Positions 36,458 to 45,406 of a stretch of DNA of 64,000 bases are shown here, piece after piece. The position numbers and the translations under genes were made by a program. The notes under the pieces are model-generated. The model was not told the origin of the DNA and made no database searches. It was given only the letters and a program-made list of their open reading frames with translations. This DNA is from Flavobacterium psychrolimnae (GTDB taxonomy: Bacteria > Bacteroidota > Bacteroidia > Flavobacteriales > Flavobacteriaceae): contig NZ_QNUX01000012.1 of assembly GCF_003312425.1 (NCBI RefSeq), positions 1 to 64,000 on the forward strand, given 5' to 3'. How positions within the stretch are numbered: position 1 is the first letter of the stretch; each line of letters begins with the position of its first letter.

Positions 36458-37444
36458 TCATTCACGCAAATTCTCCCAATACCATTCTACCGCTACTTTC
36501 AATCCTTCCTGCATAGAATATTTAGGATTGTAACCTAATAAGGTTTTTGCTTTATCAATACTGGCCAACGAATGCGGAATATCACCCGCTCTGTTCGGAC
36601 CATATTCAACAGTAACATTCCCTATTTTGGGATCATATTCGGCTAAAGATTCTTTCAGATAATCCACTAAATTATTCAACGTATTTCTATCTCCGTACGC
36701 CGTATTATAAACGGTATTAATTGCCTCCGGATTTTGTGTCAGCATCGCCAACTCATTCATTTGAATAACATTATCGATATAAGTAAAATCTCGGGAATAA
36801 TTTCCATCCCCATTTATTTTTGGACTTTCATGTTGCATGAACTGCATCACAAACTTAGGAATCACAGCCGCATAAGCGCCATTAGGATCTTGCTTTCTTC
36901 CAAAAACATTAAAATACCGCAACCCAATCGTCTCCAAGCCATACGTCTTGCTGAAAATTTCAGCATACAACTCGTTCACATATTTTGTTATCGCATACGG
37001 AGAAAGCGGTTTCCCAATCACATTTTCCATCTTTGGCAAAGCTTCTGAATCCCCATAAGTCGAAGAGCTTGCTGCATATACAAAGCGTTTTACTTTTTCG
37101 TCTCTGGCTGCAACCAACATATTCAAAAATCCCGAAACATTCACATCATTCGTGGTAACCGGATCATTTATAGACCTCGGCACCGAACCTAAAGCCGCCT
37201 GATGCAAAACATAATCGACTCCTTTTACCGCAATGGCACAATCCGTTGCCTTACGAATATCCCCTTCTATCAAAGAAAAATTCGGATTATTTATAAAATC
37301 TTTTAAATTGTGTCGATGACCTGTTGCAAAATTGTCTAAACAAACCACCTTATACCCTTCCGATAAAAAATATTCACATAGGTTAGACCCTATGAATCCA
37401 GCTCCTCCAGTAATTAAAATCGCTTTTTGTTCTTCCTCTTTCAT
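36458..37444 (-). CDS. tviC: TviC/WbpP-like UDP-GlcNAc(A) 4-epimerase
   Basis: 328 aa, extended SDR. NAD motif ITGGAGFIGSNLCEYF, the group-specific QAALGSVPRSINDP, SSSTYGDSEALPK and the YAITK active site (about 150). The VPRS block is shared with TviC and WbpP, which act on N-acetylated sugars and prefer UDP-GlcNAcA/GalNAcA or UDP-GlcNAc/GalNAc over UDP-glucose. With the TviB-like enzyme it could yield UDP-GalNAcA. It follows wzc by 25 bp. Confidence 0.82.
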   Translation of the reverse strand: MKEEEQKAILITGGAGFIGSNLCEYFLSEGYKVVCLDNFATGHRHNLKDFINNPNFSLIEGDIRKATDCAIAVKGVDYVLHQAALGSVPRSINDPVTTNDVNVSGFLNMLVAARDEKVKRFVYAASSSTYGDSEALPKMENVIGKPLSPYAITKYVNELYAEIFSKTYGLETIGLRYFNVFGRKQDPNGAYAAVIPKFVMQFMQHESPKINGDGNYSRDFTYIDNVIQMNELAMLTQNPEAINTVYNTAYGDRNTLNNLVDYLKESLAEYDPKIGNVTVEYGPNRAGDIPHSLASIDKAKTLLGYNPKYSMQEGLKVAVEWYWENLRE

Positions 37445-37469
37445 GTCGTTTTGTTTTAAAAGCTAACTA

Positions 37470-39938
37470 CTACTTCGTTGGTTTTTTTAGTATCTTTTGA
37501 GCTACCTTTTGGTAAATACTTTTCGGTTTGTCTTCTTCATAATAGCCATTTGCATAGGTTCCATACCCATAGCCGTAACCGTATCCATAGCCATAACCCG
37601 TGCCATATTTCGCTTTGTTTTCTAAACCATTTAAGATAATGCTGGTATTGTTTAACTCCCCGCGTTTCACTCGATTGTTTAACAAAGTGATCATGTCCTT
37701 TTTAGTAAAATTCTGTCTGACAATATACAGCGTTACATCGCAATATTGTGCCAATTCTAACGCATCAGAAACCAAACCAACAGGCGGTGTATCCAATATA
37801 ATATAATCGTACTTCTTCTTTAACTCTTCAATTAATTCTTTCATACCCTCACTCATAATCATCTCCGCCGGATTTGGCGGAATAGGACCCGATAAAATAA
37901 CATCCAAATAAGGAATGTGAGTATTATTAATAATTTCATCAACTGTTTTTTGCTTAATTAAATAATTAACTACCCCAACTTCATTGGACAAGTTAAACTC
38001 AGAAGCCAGTTTAGGTTTTCTTAAATCCAACCCAATTACCACTGTTTTCTTTTCGCTCAAAGCAAATACTGTAGCGATGTTTATCGAACAAAAGGTTTTT
38101 CCTTCACCACTCACAGAAGAAGTAATCATCAACGTCTTAGCACCGTCTACATTTTGTTGTTTGTACAAAAACTGAAGCGACGAACGAATTGCTCTAAAGG
38201 ATTCCGACAAAGCAGATTTAGGTTTATCATACACCGCTAAATTCGTATTTTCTCTATTGACTCCAACGACTCCAATCAAAGGGATCTTTGTCATTTTACT
38301 GATATCTTCCGTATTTTGAATCGAATTATTGATAAAGAAAACAGCAAAAACAAAAATCAACGGAAACAGAATTCCCAGAAATAATGCCAAAACATAATTA
38401 ACGGAGGTTTTTGGACCGATCAATCCTCCTCCAACATCTTTTGCAGGATCTATAAAATGAACGTCGGATAAATTTGCTGCTTTAACAATATCCGCTTCGC
38501 TTCTTTTTTGAAGAAACGTACTGTAAATATTATCGCTTAAATCATACTTCCTTTTAATCTTAATAAGTTCTTGTTGATCTTCAGGAAGTTGTTTTATGGT
38601 ACTTTCCGTTTCATTTATTTTACTGCTTACCATTGCTAGATCATATTGTAAAGCTGATTTAGCGGTTGCTATATTCTCTAACAATACATTTTTGACGGCT
38701 TCCATTTGGTTGTCAAAATCCTTGAATATCTTATCACTTTTTACCGCATAAGCCATTTCAGATCTTTGGGTCGACAACGCGATTAGTTTTGAAACATTAA
38801 CAACAATATTTGGATCTTCAATTCCAGCTACGGAAGGTGCCGGCAGTTTCGCATAATTTACGCTGTTTTTCAGGTAGGACTTTAACGAGTTGTAATACGC
38901 CATTTTACGATTAACCTCGTCTTTTGTAACATCAAATGCCAAAATCTTTTCTGAAAATTTTGCTCCGCCCTCTTCAATATCGTAAATATTCTTCCCTTTT
39001 CTAAAGGTTTTCAGCTCGTTACCAGTTTCCTTAAGTTGGGATTCCATCGTAACTAATGTACTGTCGATAAAAGCTATTGTATTGGTTGCAAACTGATTCT
39101 TACTATCTAATTGCCTTTTGATAAGCATTTTAACAGTCGAATTCAAATATTCGACCATTCTTGCTTTATTGGTTCCTTGCATTCCTAAAGTGATAATTGA
39201 ACCTCCTTTATCATCAGACTGCACACTTATCCCTTTGTATCCGGATACTGTTCCATCAAAATCATTGAACTGAACAAAATATTCGTTTCCTTTATAAAAA
39301 CCAGGATTGTCATTGATTTGTAATTTCCAATTTAAAAAAGGTAAGGAAACTTGTTGCCCAACTTTATATCTTTTTACAAATTCACCAGTTTCAACAGCTG
39401 TGTTGCTGTATGAATTATTGGAATAGGTAACTATTGAAACGCTTGGGTTTTCAAATGGAATTCTGATTTCATATTCATTTTCACTTAAAAACTTGATTCC
39501 AATAAGTGTTCCCGCAAGTTGCCCTTTAGATTTATCAATGTTTACAGTGAAAGGAACAGCTCCATATGCATCGACTAAATTGTATTTGCCCTGGGAAAGA
39601 TAACTTATATAATATTGTAGTTTATCTACTACCAACTCATTATGAGAACGGGATTGCAAAGTGGTTGAAATGGTCTGAACCTGATCCGAAGTACCGCCCC
39701 AATTAAAAACCAAACTCGTATTTGAGGTAAAAAGTGGATTGCTTTCTTCTTTTACGGCAATAAGGGTTTCCATACCGTAGATTTTTTCTTTACGAATATT
39801 AACCTGGTGGGCAACCGTGAAAGTAATTAACAGACTTATTAAAAACCACTTCCAATAACTTCCGATTTTTATTAAAAATCCTTTGAAGTCAAAACTGACT
39901 TGATTTTCAAAAATCGAAAAATCTTTTATATCTAACAT
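37470..39938 (-). CDS. wzc: Wzc-like polysaccharide co-polymerase / tyrosine autokinase (second copy)
   Basis: 822 aa. Wzz-type N-domain with a membrane helix near 28-45, long coiled-coil periplasmic part, second helix near 530 (VNYVLALFLGILFPLIFVFA), then the kinase domain with Walker A SVSGEGKTF, Walker A' VIGLDLRKPKL and Walker B IILDTPP. The Tyr cluster is a longer Gly-Tyr repeat (GTGYGYGYGYGYGYG). Diverged from the copy at 2998-5349, so this is not a recent duplication. Paired with the wza directly upstream (16 bp gap). Confidence 0.9.
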   Translation of the reverse strand: MLDIKDFSIFENQVSFDFKGFLIKIGSYWKWFLISLLITFTVAHQVNIRKEKIYGMETLIAVKEESNPLFTSNTSLVFNWGGTSDQVQTISTTLQSRSHNELVVDKLQYYISYLSQGKYNLVDAYGAVPFTVNIDKSKGQLAGTLIGIKFLSENEYEIRIPFENPSVSIVTYSNNSYSNTAVETGEFVKRYKVGQQVSLPFLNWKLQINDNPGFYKGNEYFVQFNDFDGTVSGYKGISVQSDDKGGSIITLGMQGTNKARMVEYLNSTVKMLIKRQLDSKNQFATNTIAFIDSTLVTMESQLKETGNELKTFRKGKNIYDIEEGGAKFSEKILAFDVTKDEVNRKMAYYNSLKSYLKNSVNYAKLPAPSVAGIEDPNIVVNVSKLIALSTQRSEMAYAVKSDKIFKDFDNQMEAVKNVLLENIATAKSALQYDLAMVSSKINETESTIKQLPEDQQELIKIKRKYDLSDNIYSTFLQKRSEADIVKAANLSDVHFIDPAKDVGGGLIGPKTSVNYVLALFLGILFPLIFVFAVFFINNSIQNTEDISKMTKIPLIGVVGVNRENTNLAVYDKPKSALSESFRAIRSSLQFLYKQQNVDGAKTLMITSSVSGEGKTFCSINIATVFALSEKKTVVIGLDLRKPKLASEFNLSNEVGVVNYLIKQKTVDEIINNTHIPYLDVILSGPIPPNPAEMIMSEGMKELIEELKKKYDYIILDTPPVGLVSDALELAQYCDVTLYIVRQNFTKKDMITLLNNRVKRGELNNTSIILNGLENKAKYGTGYGYGYGYGYGYGTYANGYYEEDKPKSIYQKVAQKILKKPTK

Positions 39939-39954
39939 TTCTTAATCTCGGTTT

Positions 39955-40746
39955 TTAATTTTTTAATAGCAAAAAAGTCGTTGTGGCTAATGACAACAAC
40001 GTAATGATTGTTCCTAAGGATTCGATTCCCGTTTTTCCGGTTCCCCAAGTCTTTTGTTTGAGTGGCTTTATATACACATAATCGTTCGGTTGTAAATAAA
40101 AATAGGGCGATTTCATCACATTTATATCCGTAAGATCTAAATCATGCATTTCAACTCCTGTTGGTGTTTTTCGCATTATCGTAACCGCTTTTCTATCACC
40201 TGTTATCGTAATATCACCAGCATTTGCAACAGCTTCCATGATATTTACGTGCTCTTGAAATAAGGTTTTTGTACCAGGACCACTTATTTCCCCATTAATT
40301 GTATATCGGAAACCTGCCAATTTTACAGTCACAAAAATATTTGCTTCTTTATTGAAATATTCTGCCAATAATTGCTTCTCTAAACGCATTCGAACTTCAT
40401 CAAGCGTGTACCCAATTACATTTAAATCACCTAAAACTGGAACTCTGATATTCCCATGATCATCCACAGTAAAACCATCAAAATATAATCCTGACTCCGA
40501 CTTTCCTACCGCAGCACCTTCACTTGAAGGACTAAACATAGCTACTAGTTTAGGATCAATCGCTTTTATGGTAATACTCAAAACATCATTTATTTGCAAA
40601 CGATACGGCTTAGTTTCTACTGCTGCAATGGTAGCTTCCTGTTGTGAACTATCTTTTTTCTGAAGATAGATTAAATCTTTGGTTGGGATACAAGAGGATA
40701 GCAACACACTAACAACCAACAACAAATAGAGTACGGATTTGCGCAT
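39955..40746 (-). CDS. wza: Wza-like outer-membrane polysaccharide export lipoprotein (second copy)
   Basis: 263 aa. Lipobox with Cys19 (VLLSSC), Poly_export domain (LQINDVLSITIKAIDPK) and SLBB domain (YTINGEISGPGTKTLF), ending in a single hydrophobic helix (GTIITLLSLATTTFLLL). First gene of the whole polysaccharide locus in transcription order. A TATATTTG box lies 21-28 bp before the start, so the main locus promoter is probably here. Confidence 0.88.
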   Translation of the reverse strand: MRKSVLYLLLVVSVLLSSCIPTKDLIYLQKKDSSQQEATIAAVETKPYRLQINDVLSITIKAIDPKLVAMFSPSSEGAAVGKSESGLYFDGFTVDDHGNIRVPVLGDLNVIGYTLDEVRMRLEKQLLAEYFNKEANIFVTVKLAGFRYTINGEISGPGTKTLFQEHVNIMEAVANAGDITITGDRKAVTIMRKTPTGVEMHDLDLTDINVMKSPYFYLQPNDYVYIKPLKQKTWGTGKTGIESLGTIITLLSLATTTFLLLKN

Positions 40747-40766
40747 TTTAAATATTTTTTAAGCGA

Positions 40767-40774
40767 CAAATATA
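40767..40774 (-). promoter_or_regulatory. Candidate -7 box (TATATTTG) for the locus head
   Basis: Minus-strand TAnnTTTG match, 21-28 bp upstream of the first wza, in the 73-bp gap after recR. The position is right for a Bacteroidota promoter; the -33 element is not obvious. Confidence 0.45.
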
Positions 40775-40819
40775 GCTTTTCATTTACGATTTAAAAAGCA
40801 TCGCTATTTTTTAAATAGA

Positions 40820-41440
40820 TTAATTATTTTTAAAAGATTTTTCGAATGGAACTCGATGCAATATACTGCGTCCCAAAGTAACTTCATCCGCATATTCTAG
40901 TTCATCGCCCACCGAAATCCCTCTAGCAATTGTTGATATTACTATTTCACAATCGGCAATTTGTTTGTAGATATAAAAATTTGTAGTATCACCCTCCATC
41001 GTGGAGCTTAAAGCAAAAATAATCTCGTTTACACTTCCTGATTTTACTTTTTCGACTAATGTAGTAATGTTTAATTGACTGGGACCAACACCGTCAATGG
41101 GAGAAATTTTACCTCCAAGAACATGATAAATCCCTCTGAATTGACCTGTATTTTCAATTGCCATCACATCACGAATATCCTCGACGATACAAATAATCTG
41201 GTGATTCCTGCTTTGATTTGCACAAATTTCGCACATCATACTATCCGAAATATTATGACAACTTGCACAATACTTAATATCCTCCCGCATAGTGACCAAG
41301 GCTTGCGATAAAAAACCTGTTTGCTCTTTAGGCTGCTTCAATAAATGCAACACCAATCGCAGTGCAGTTCGTTTGCCAATTCCTGGCAGCTGAGACATTT
41401 CGTTAACTGCTTTTTCTATTAATTTCGAAGAAAATTCCAT
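40820..41440 (-). CDS. recR: Recombination mediator RecR
   Basis: 206 aa. N-terminal helix-hairpin-helix ([19 protein letters not shown]), a C4 zinc finger ([17 protein letters not shown]) and a Toprim domain ([32 protein letters not shown]). With RecF and RecO it helps RecA load on gapped DNA. Diverges from the symporter gene. A TACATTTG box ends only 5 bp before the ATG, so the transcript may have little or no leader. Confidence 0.95.
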   Translation of the reverse strand: MEFSSKLIEKAVNEMSQLPGIGKRTALRLVLHLLKQPKEQTGFLSQALVTMREDIKYCASCHNISDSMMCEICANQSRNHQIICIVEDIRDVMAIENTGQFRGIYHVLGGKISPIDGVGPSQLNITTLVEKVKSGSVNEIIFALSSTMEGDTTNFYIYKQIADCEIVISTIARGISVGDELEYADEVTLGRSILHRVPFEKSFKNN

Positions 41441-41445
41441 AACTG

Positions 41446-41453
41446 CAAATGTA
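41446..41453 (-). promoter_or_regulatory. Candidate -7 box (TACATTTG) for recR
   Basis: TAnnTTTG match on the minus strand, with five bases between the box and the start codon. If used, transcription would begin at or next to the ATG. Confidence 0.45.
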
Positions 41454-41583
41454 GCAATTTGTTTATTTGTTTAATCGGTTATTTATCGAATCGATTTGAT
41501 GATTTGGCACATTTTCAAATAAACGAATTAACAATTATACCATTAAACAAAAAATCGTATTTTGGTCACATTAAACTCAAAAA

Positions 41584-43092
41584 ATGACTCCATTCGCCAT
41601 TCTATCACTAATTGTAATCTACTTCGGAATTCTTTTTATGATTTCGCATTTTGTAAGCAGAAAAGACAGCGGCAACGATGCTTTTTTCAAAGCTAATAAA
41701 AATTCCAAATGGTATTTAGTTGCTTTTGGAATGATTGGAACCGCACTCTCCGGTGTTACTTTTATTTCTGTTCCGGGAGAAGTTGGTTCTCCAAATGGGG
41801 AACAATTCAAATACTTTCAGTTTGTTTTGGGGAATGCAATTGGTTTTATCATAATTGCAAAAGTATTGCTTCCGCTCTATTACCGAATGAATTTAACTTC
41901 GATTTACGGTTACATCGAGCACCGATTAGGGATTTACTCATATAAAACTGCCGCAACTATTTTCCTGATTAGCAGAACCATTGGATCGGCATTCCGATTG
42001 TATCTTGTTGTGATTGTTTTGCAACGCTTTGTTTTTGACTTTTACGGAATCCCATTTGCCGTTACGGTTTTAATTTCGCTGGCTTTGATATTTGCTTACA
42101 CGTATCGAGGCGGATTGAAAACCATTATAATTACAGACACTTTACAAACTTTTTTCTTAGTTTCATCTGTCTTTTTGACAATTTTCTTTATTTGCAGAAG
42201 TTTAAACTTAAATGTTTTCGAAGCTTTTGAAGCAGTAAAAAACAGCAATTATTCTAAGGTATTCTTCTTTGAGGATTTTGTGTCGAGTAAGTTTCATTTT
42301 GTAAAACAAATTCTGGGAGGAATCTTTGTAACTATCGCCATGGTAGGTTTGGATCAGGATTTAATGCAGAAAAACCTGAGTTGCAAAAACATTGGCGAAG
42401 CCCAAAAAAACATGTTTACGTTCACTGGAATATTTGTAGCTATCAATATCTTTTTCCTTAGCGTAGGTGCTTTACTTTATATCTATTCGGCCAAAAACGG
42501 AATAGAAGTACCAACCGATTTAGTTACTGGAAAACCCAGAACCGATTTACTGTTTCCCGAAATTGCGTTTAACCATTTAACGCTGATTCCATCCGTAATT
42601 TTCCTATTGGGATTAACAGCAGCCACATTTGCTACGACGGATTCCGCATTAACAGCGTTAACAACTTCTTTTTGTGTGGATTTTTTAGGAATGGATAAAG
42701 CCGAAAATCTAAACAAGCCAAACGTAGTTAGAAATAGGCATCTTGTGCATATTGTCTTTTCGTTTTTAATGTTTTTGGTGATAATATTTTTTAATGCTAT
42801 TAATGACAGTTCTGTAGTGGGAATGATTTTCAGAGTGGCTTCCTATACATATGGACCGCTTTTGGGATTATATTGTTTTGGATTATTTGTGAAATCAAAA
42901 ACAGTGAAAGACAAATTCGTGCCTTTCATTTGCTTATTATCCCCTGCTGTAACGTACTTTATAAGCGAAAATTCGAAGACTTTATTCTGGGGATATATTT
43001 TTGATAACGAATTGATTATCGTAAACGGGCTAATCACTTTTCTAGGATTGTTGTTGATTAGCAAAAATGCCACTTCTGAAACACGATTCTAG
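41584..43092 (+). CDS. Sodium:solute symporter (SLC5 family)
   Basis: 502 aa with about 13 membrane helices. N-terminal motif KWYLVAFGMIGTALSGVTFISVPGEVG and GSAFRLYLVVIVLQRFVFD are typical of SSS transporters. The Na2-site TATFATTDSALTALTTSF is present near residue 355. Substrate not readable; Flavobacterium relatives are annotated only as family members. Monocistronic, divergent from recR, ending in the strong bidirectional hairpin at 43119-43157. Confidence 0.88.
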   Translation: MTPFAILSLIVIYFGILFMISHFVSRKDSGNDAFFKANKNSKWYLVAFGMIGTALSGVTFISVPGEVGSPNGEQFKYFQFVLGNAIGFIIIAKVLLPLYYRMNLTSIYGYIEHRLGIYSYKTAATIFLISRTIGSAFRLYLVVIVLQRFVFDFYGIPFAVTVLISLALIFAYTYRGGLKTIIITDTLQTFFLVSSVFLTIFFICRSLNLNVFEAFEAVKNSNYSKVFFFEDFVSSKFHFVKQILGGIFVTIAMVGLDQDLMQKNLSCKNIGEAQKNMFTFTGIFVAINIFFLSVGALLYIYSAKNGIEVPTDLVTGKPRTDLLFPEIAFNHLTLIPSVIFLLGLTAATFATTDSALTALTTSFCVDFLGMDKAENLNKPNVVRNRHLVHIVFSFLMFLVIIFFNAINDSSVVGMIFRVASYTYGPLLGLYCFGLFVKSKTVKDKFVPFICLLSPAVTYFISENSKTLFWGYIFDNELIIVNGLITFLGLLLISKNATSETRF

Positions 43093-43118
43093 TTTTTAGC
43101 CCAGATAGCAGCGACATC

Positions 43119-43157
43119 CTTTTCTTGTTCCGTTTTTTTTTAACGGAACAAGAAAAG
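43119..43157. terminator. Bidirectional terminator between symporter and CoA-binding gene
   Basis: Perfect 16-bp stem (arms 43119-43134 and 43142-43157) with a T-only loop, between two converging genes. The flanks (CCCAGATAGCAGCGACATC on the left, GATAAAGCGTATAGCTGG on the right) also partly pair, extending the element. From memory, similar AGATAG...ATAGCTGG terminator-like elements occur in other flavobacterial genomes. Confidence 0.85.
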
Positions 43158-43191
43158 ATAAAGCGTATAGCTGGAATAGCTCCTGAAAAAT

Positions 43192-43560
43192 TTAATACTG
43201 ATTGGTAGCTAACAAAACTAACGTACAAGCTACTTCTACTTTAATATCATTCAATTTCAACAACTGATAGAATTCTGGATTTTCAGTACCCGGATTGAAA
43301 ATAACACGTTTTGGTTTTGCTTCGACGATATAATTGTAATAATCGCGTTGACGTGTTGGATTTAAATATAAGGTAACAGTATCGATATTTTTTAATGGAA
43401 TGGCTTTAGTCTGGATTTTTACTCCGGCAACTTCGCCAGCATTTTGGCCTAATGCAAGAACGGAATGCCCTTTTTCTACTAACATATTTACGGCTTTGAA
43501 AGCGTAGCGCTCTGGTTTAGTTGTCGCTCCAAGAACCAATGTTTTTTTATTCTTTATCAT
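43192..43560 (-). CDS. CoA-binding domain protein (YccU-like)
   Basis: 122 aa, a single CoA-binding Rossmann domain: TLVLGATTKPERYAFKAVNMLVEKGHSVLALGQ and RVIFNPGTENPEF. Same family as E. coli YccU; role unknown. A TACTTTTG box lies 20-27 bp upstream. Stand-alone transcription unit, converging on the symporter. Confidence 0.85.
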   Translation of the reverse strand: MIKNKKTLVLGATTKPERYAFKAVNMLVEKGHSVLALGQNAGEVAGVKIQTKAIPLKNIDTVTLYLNPTRQRDYYNYIVEAKPKRVIFNPGTENPEFYQLLKLNDIKVEVACTLVLLATNQY

Positions 43561-43703
43561 TTTCTATAATTGTATTTGGCAAAAGTAATCAAAAAGGTTT
43601 ATCCGTTTAGCAATTTTAAGGTTTACTTACACCTGCAATAAAAAACATTCGCCTAACATTAAAAAACAAAAAAAGAGTATTTTTACACTCTTAAAAATAA
43701 AAT

Positions 43704-44333
43704 ATGGATCTATTTATTTATCTTTTTGTTGCCCTTTTTTCCGTTCTAAATCCTATTGGTACCGTTCCTATTTTTGTGGGACTTACGCAACACGACTCTA
43801 AAAAAGAGCGTTCCAGAATTTCTTTATGGACGGCGATAAATGTATTTATCATTCTTATCGTCTCGTTTTTTATAGGCCAATATGTATTGCTTTTTTTTGG
43901 AATCAGTATTGATGCACTCCGAATAGCGGGCGGAATTATTATCGTGAGTTCCGGTTTTTCATTACTTTCCGGAAAATTTACTAAGAAACGAGGTATTAAC
44001 AAAAAAGCAGAAACTGATGCGCAACAAAGGAATGACATTGCTTTGACACCGCTTGCAATCCCAATGCTTGCCGGCCCTGGTTCTATTTCTTTACTTATTG
44101 CTTTTTATCAGGAACACAATACAACTATGGAGATAATCATCTCTTCCATTGCTATTCTTGCCATTGCAGTAACCATATTTATCATTCTAAAAAGTGCTCA
44201 TTATTTAGCAAAAATACTTGGAGCATCCGGAATTGTAGCGATATCAAGAATTGTTGGTTTTATTGTAATTGCGATAGGAATTCAATATATCGTAAGTGCC
44301 ATTATCAATATTATAAAAGGGAATCTTTCCTAA
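43704..44333 (+). CDS. MarC-family integral membrane protein
   Basis: 209 aa with six membrane helices. Family blocks LFSVLNPIGTVPIF, GISIDALRIAGGIIIVSSGFSLL and IALTPLAIPMLAGPGSISLLI are intact. Substrate unknown; the early claim of a role in multidrug resistance was not confirmed for E. coli MarC. It ends 21 bp before the shared terminator with ctlX. Confidence 0.88.
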   Translation: MDLFIYLFVALFSVLNPIGTVPIFVGLTQHDSKKERSRISLWTAINVFIILIVSFFIGQYVLLFFGISIDALRIAGGIIIVSSGFSLLSGKFTKKRGINKKAETDAQQRNDIALTPLAIPMLAGPGSISLLIAFYQEHNTTMEIIISSIAILAIAVTIFIILKSAHYLAKILGASGIVAISRIVGFIVIAIGIQYIVSAIINIIKGNLS

Positions 44334-44353
44334 ACTTAAATTACAACTAGAAA

Positions 44354-44396
44354 AAAACCGGATATGATTTAAAATCTTATCCGGTTTTCTTTTTTT
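44354..44396. terminator. Bidirectional terminator between marC-like gene and ctlX
   Basis: Perfect 11-bp stem (AAAACCGGATA at 44354-44364, TATCCGGTTTT at 44378-44388), with an A run before and a T run after, between two converging genes. Confidence 0.9.
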
Positions 44397-45330
44397 AATT
44401 TCTTGGCAAGAAAATCTCTGCCATCATACATCTGGCGCTTCCTCCGCCACAAGCTTCAATCGTATCCAGACTTGAACTCAAAATTTCAGCATGTTTTTCC
44501 AATTGCTCAATTTGTTTTGGAGTCAAACTTTGATGTGCAGCCGTACTCATAACCAAATATCGTTTGTCATTTACTCCACGAACTTCAAGCATATTCCCCG
44601 CAAAATTGTTCATTTGGGCTTCTGTAATCAAAATGATTTCTTTTCCATTTTCTTTCAGATTGTCCAAAACCATTTTGCGTTCTTTTTTATCATCAATACA
44701 ATCCGAACAAATTACCGCAAAAGTTTCGCCTAAGCACATCATCACGTTAGTATGATAAATCAGTTTTCGCTCCGAATCAACCGTTTGAAAAGCTTCAAAA
44801 ATCACTGGTGCATAATCAAAATCCTCACAGAATTCGATGAATAATTCTTCATCCGCTCTTGGAGATAATGCGCAATACGCTTTAGCATTTGCTCTGTCTA
44901 AAAGTAAACTTCCTGTTCCTTCTAAGAAAAACCCATCTTCTTCAGCGGAAGTGTAATCTATAATATTATGAATCACAAAACCTTTTTCTTCCAGTAAATC
45001 TAAAATTTCCTCACGACGTTCGTGACGACGATTTTCAGCAAACATTGGATATAAAGCTACGTCACCATTCTCGTGAAAAGAAATCCAGTTGTTTGGAAAA
45101 ATACTATCCGGAGTATCTGGATTTAATGTATCATCAACAACGGTAACATCAACACCTACTGCTGTTAGTTTTTCGACAAAAGCATCAAATTCTTGTTGCG
45201 CTTTAGCATTTACAGTTGCGGGTAAAAGTCCGTCTAATACTTTTTGATAATAATTATTTACTGCCGTTTGTTCGTTCATTCTAAACGCAACCGGGCGAAT
45301 CATCAGTATGGAATTTGTCGTTTGTTTCAT
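44395..45330 (-). CDS. ctlX: CtlX-like amidinotransferase-fold hydrolase
   Basis: 311 aa. Guanidino-group-modifying fold: SIFPNNWISFHENGDVALYPM with the substrate-binding Asp/Asn, EGTGSLLLDRANAKAYCALSPRA, YHTNVMMCLG with the catalytic His, and the nucleophile Cys close to the C-terminus (GGGSARCMMAEIF). This arrangement matches CtlX, described as a citrulline-utilisation hydrolase; arginine or another guanidino compound is also possible. A second enzyme of the fold lies directly upstream, with a 38-bp perfect palindrome between them. Confidence 0.82.
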   Translation of the reverse strand: MKQTTNSILMIRPVAFRMNEQTAVNNYYQKVLDGLLPATVNAKAQQEFDAFVEKLTAVGVDVTVVDDTLNPDTPDSIFPNNWISFHENGDVALYPMFAENRRHERREEILDLLEEKGFVIHNIIDYTSAEEDGFFLEGTGSLLLDRANAKAYCALSPRADEELFIEFCEDFDYAPVIFEAFQTVDSERKLIYHTNVMMCLGETFAVICSDCIDDKKERKMVLDNLKENGKEIILITEAQMNNFAGNMLEVRGVNDKRYLVMSTAAHQSLTPKQIEQLEKHAEILSSSLDTIEACGGGSARCMMAEIFLPRN

Positions 45331-45355
45331 ATATTTTTTAGTTTAAAGTTTAATA

Positions 45356-45393
45356 GTTTAAAGTTTAATGTTGATCAACATTAAACTTTAAAC
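45356..45393. promoter_or_regulatory. 38-bp perfect palindrome
   Basis: Arms of 19 bp with no loop, centred at TTGA|TCAA, between the ctlX start and the stop of the upstream arginine-deiminase-like gene. Partly repeats the GTTTAAAGTTTAA word just before it (about 45341-45354). Could be an operator or an RNA hairpin after the upstream gene. Confidence 0.7.
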
Positions 45394-45406
45394 CTTAAAC
45401 AAATAT

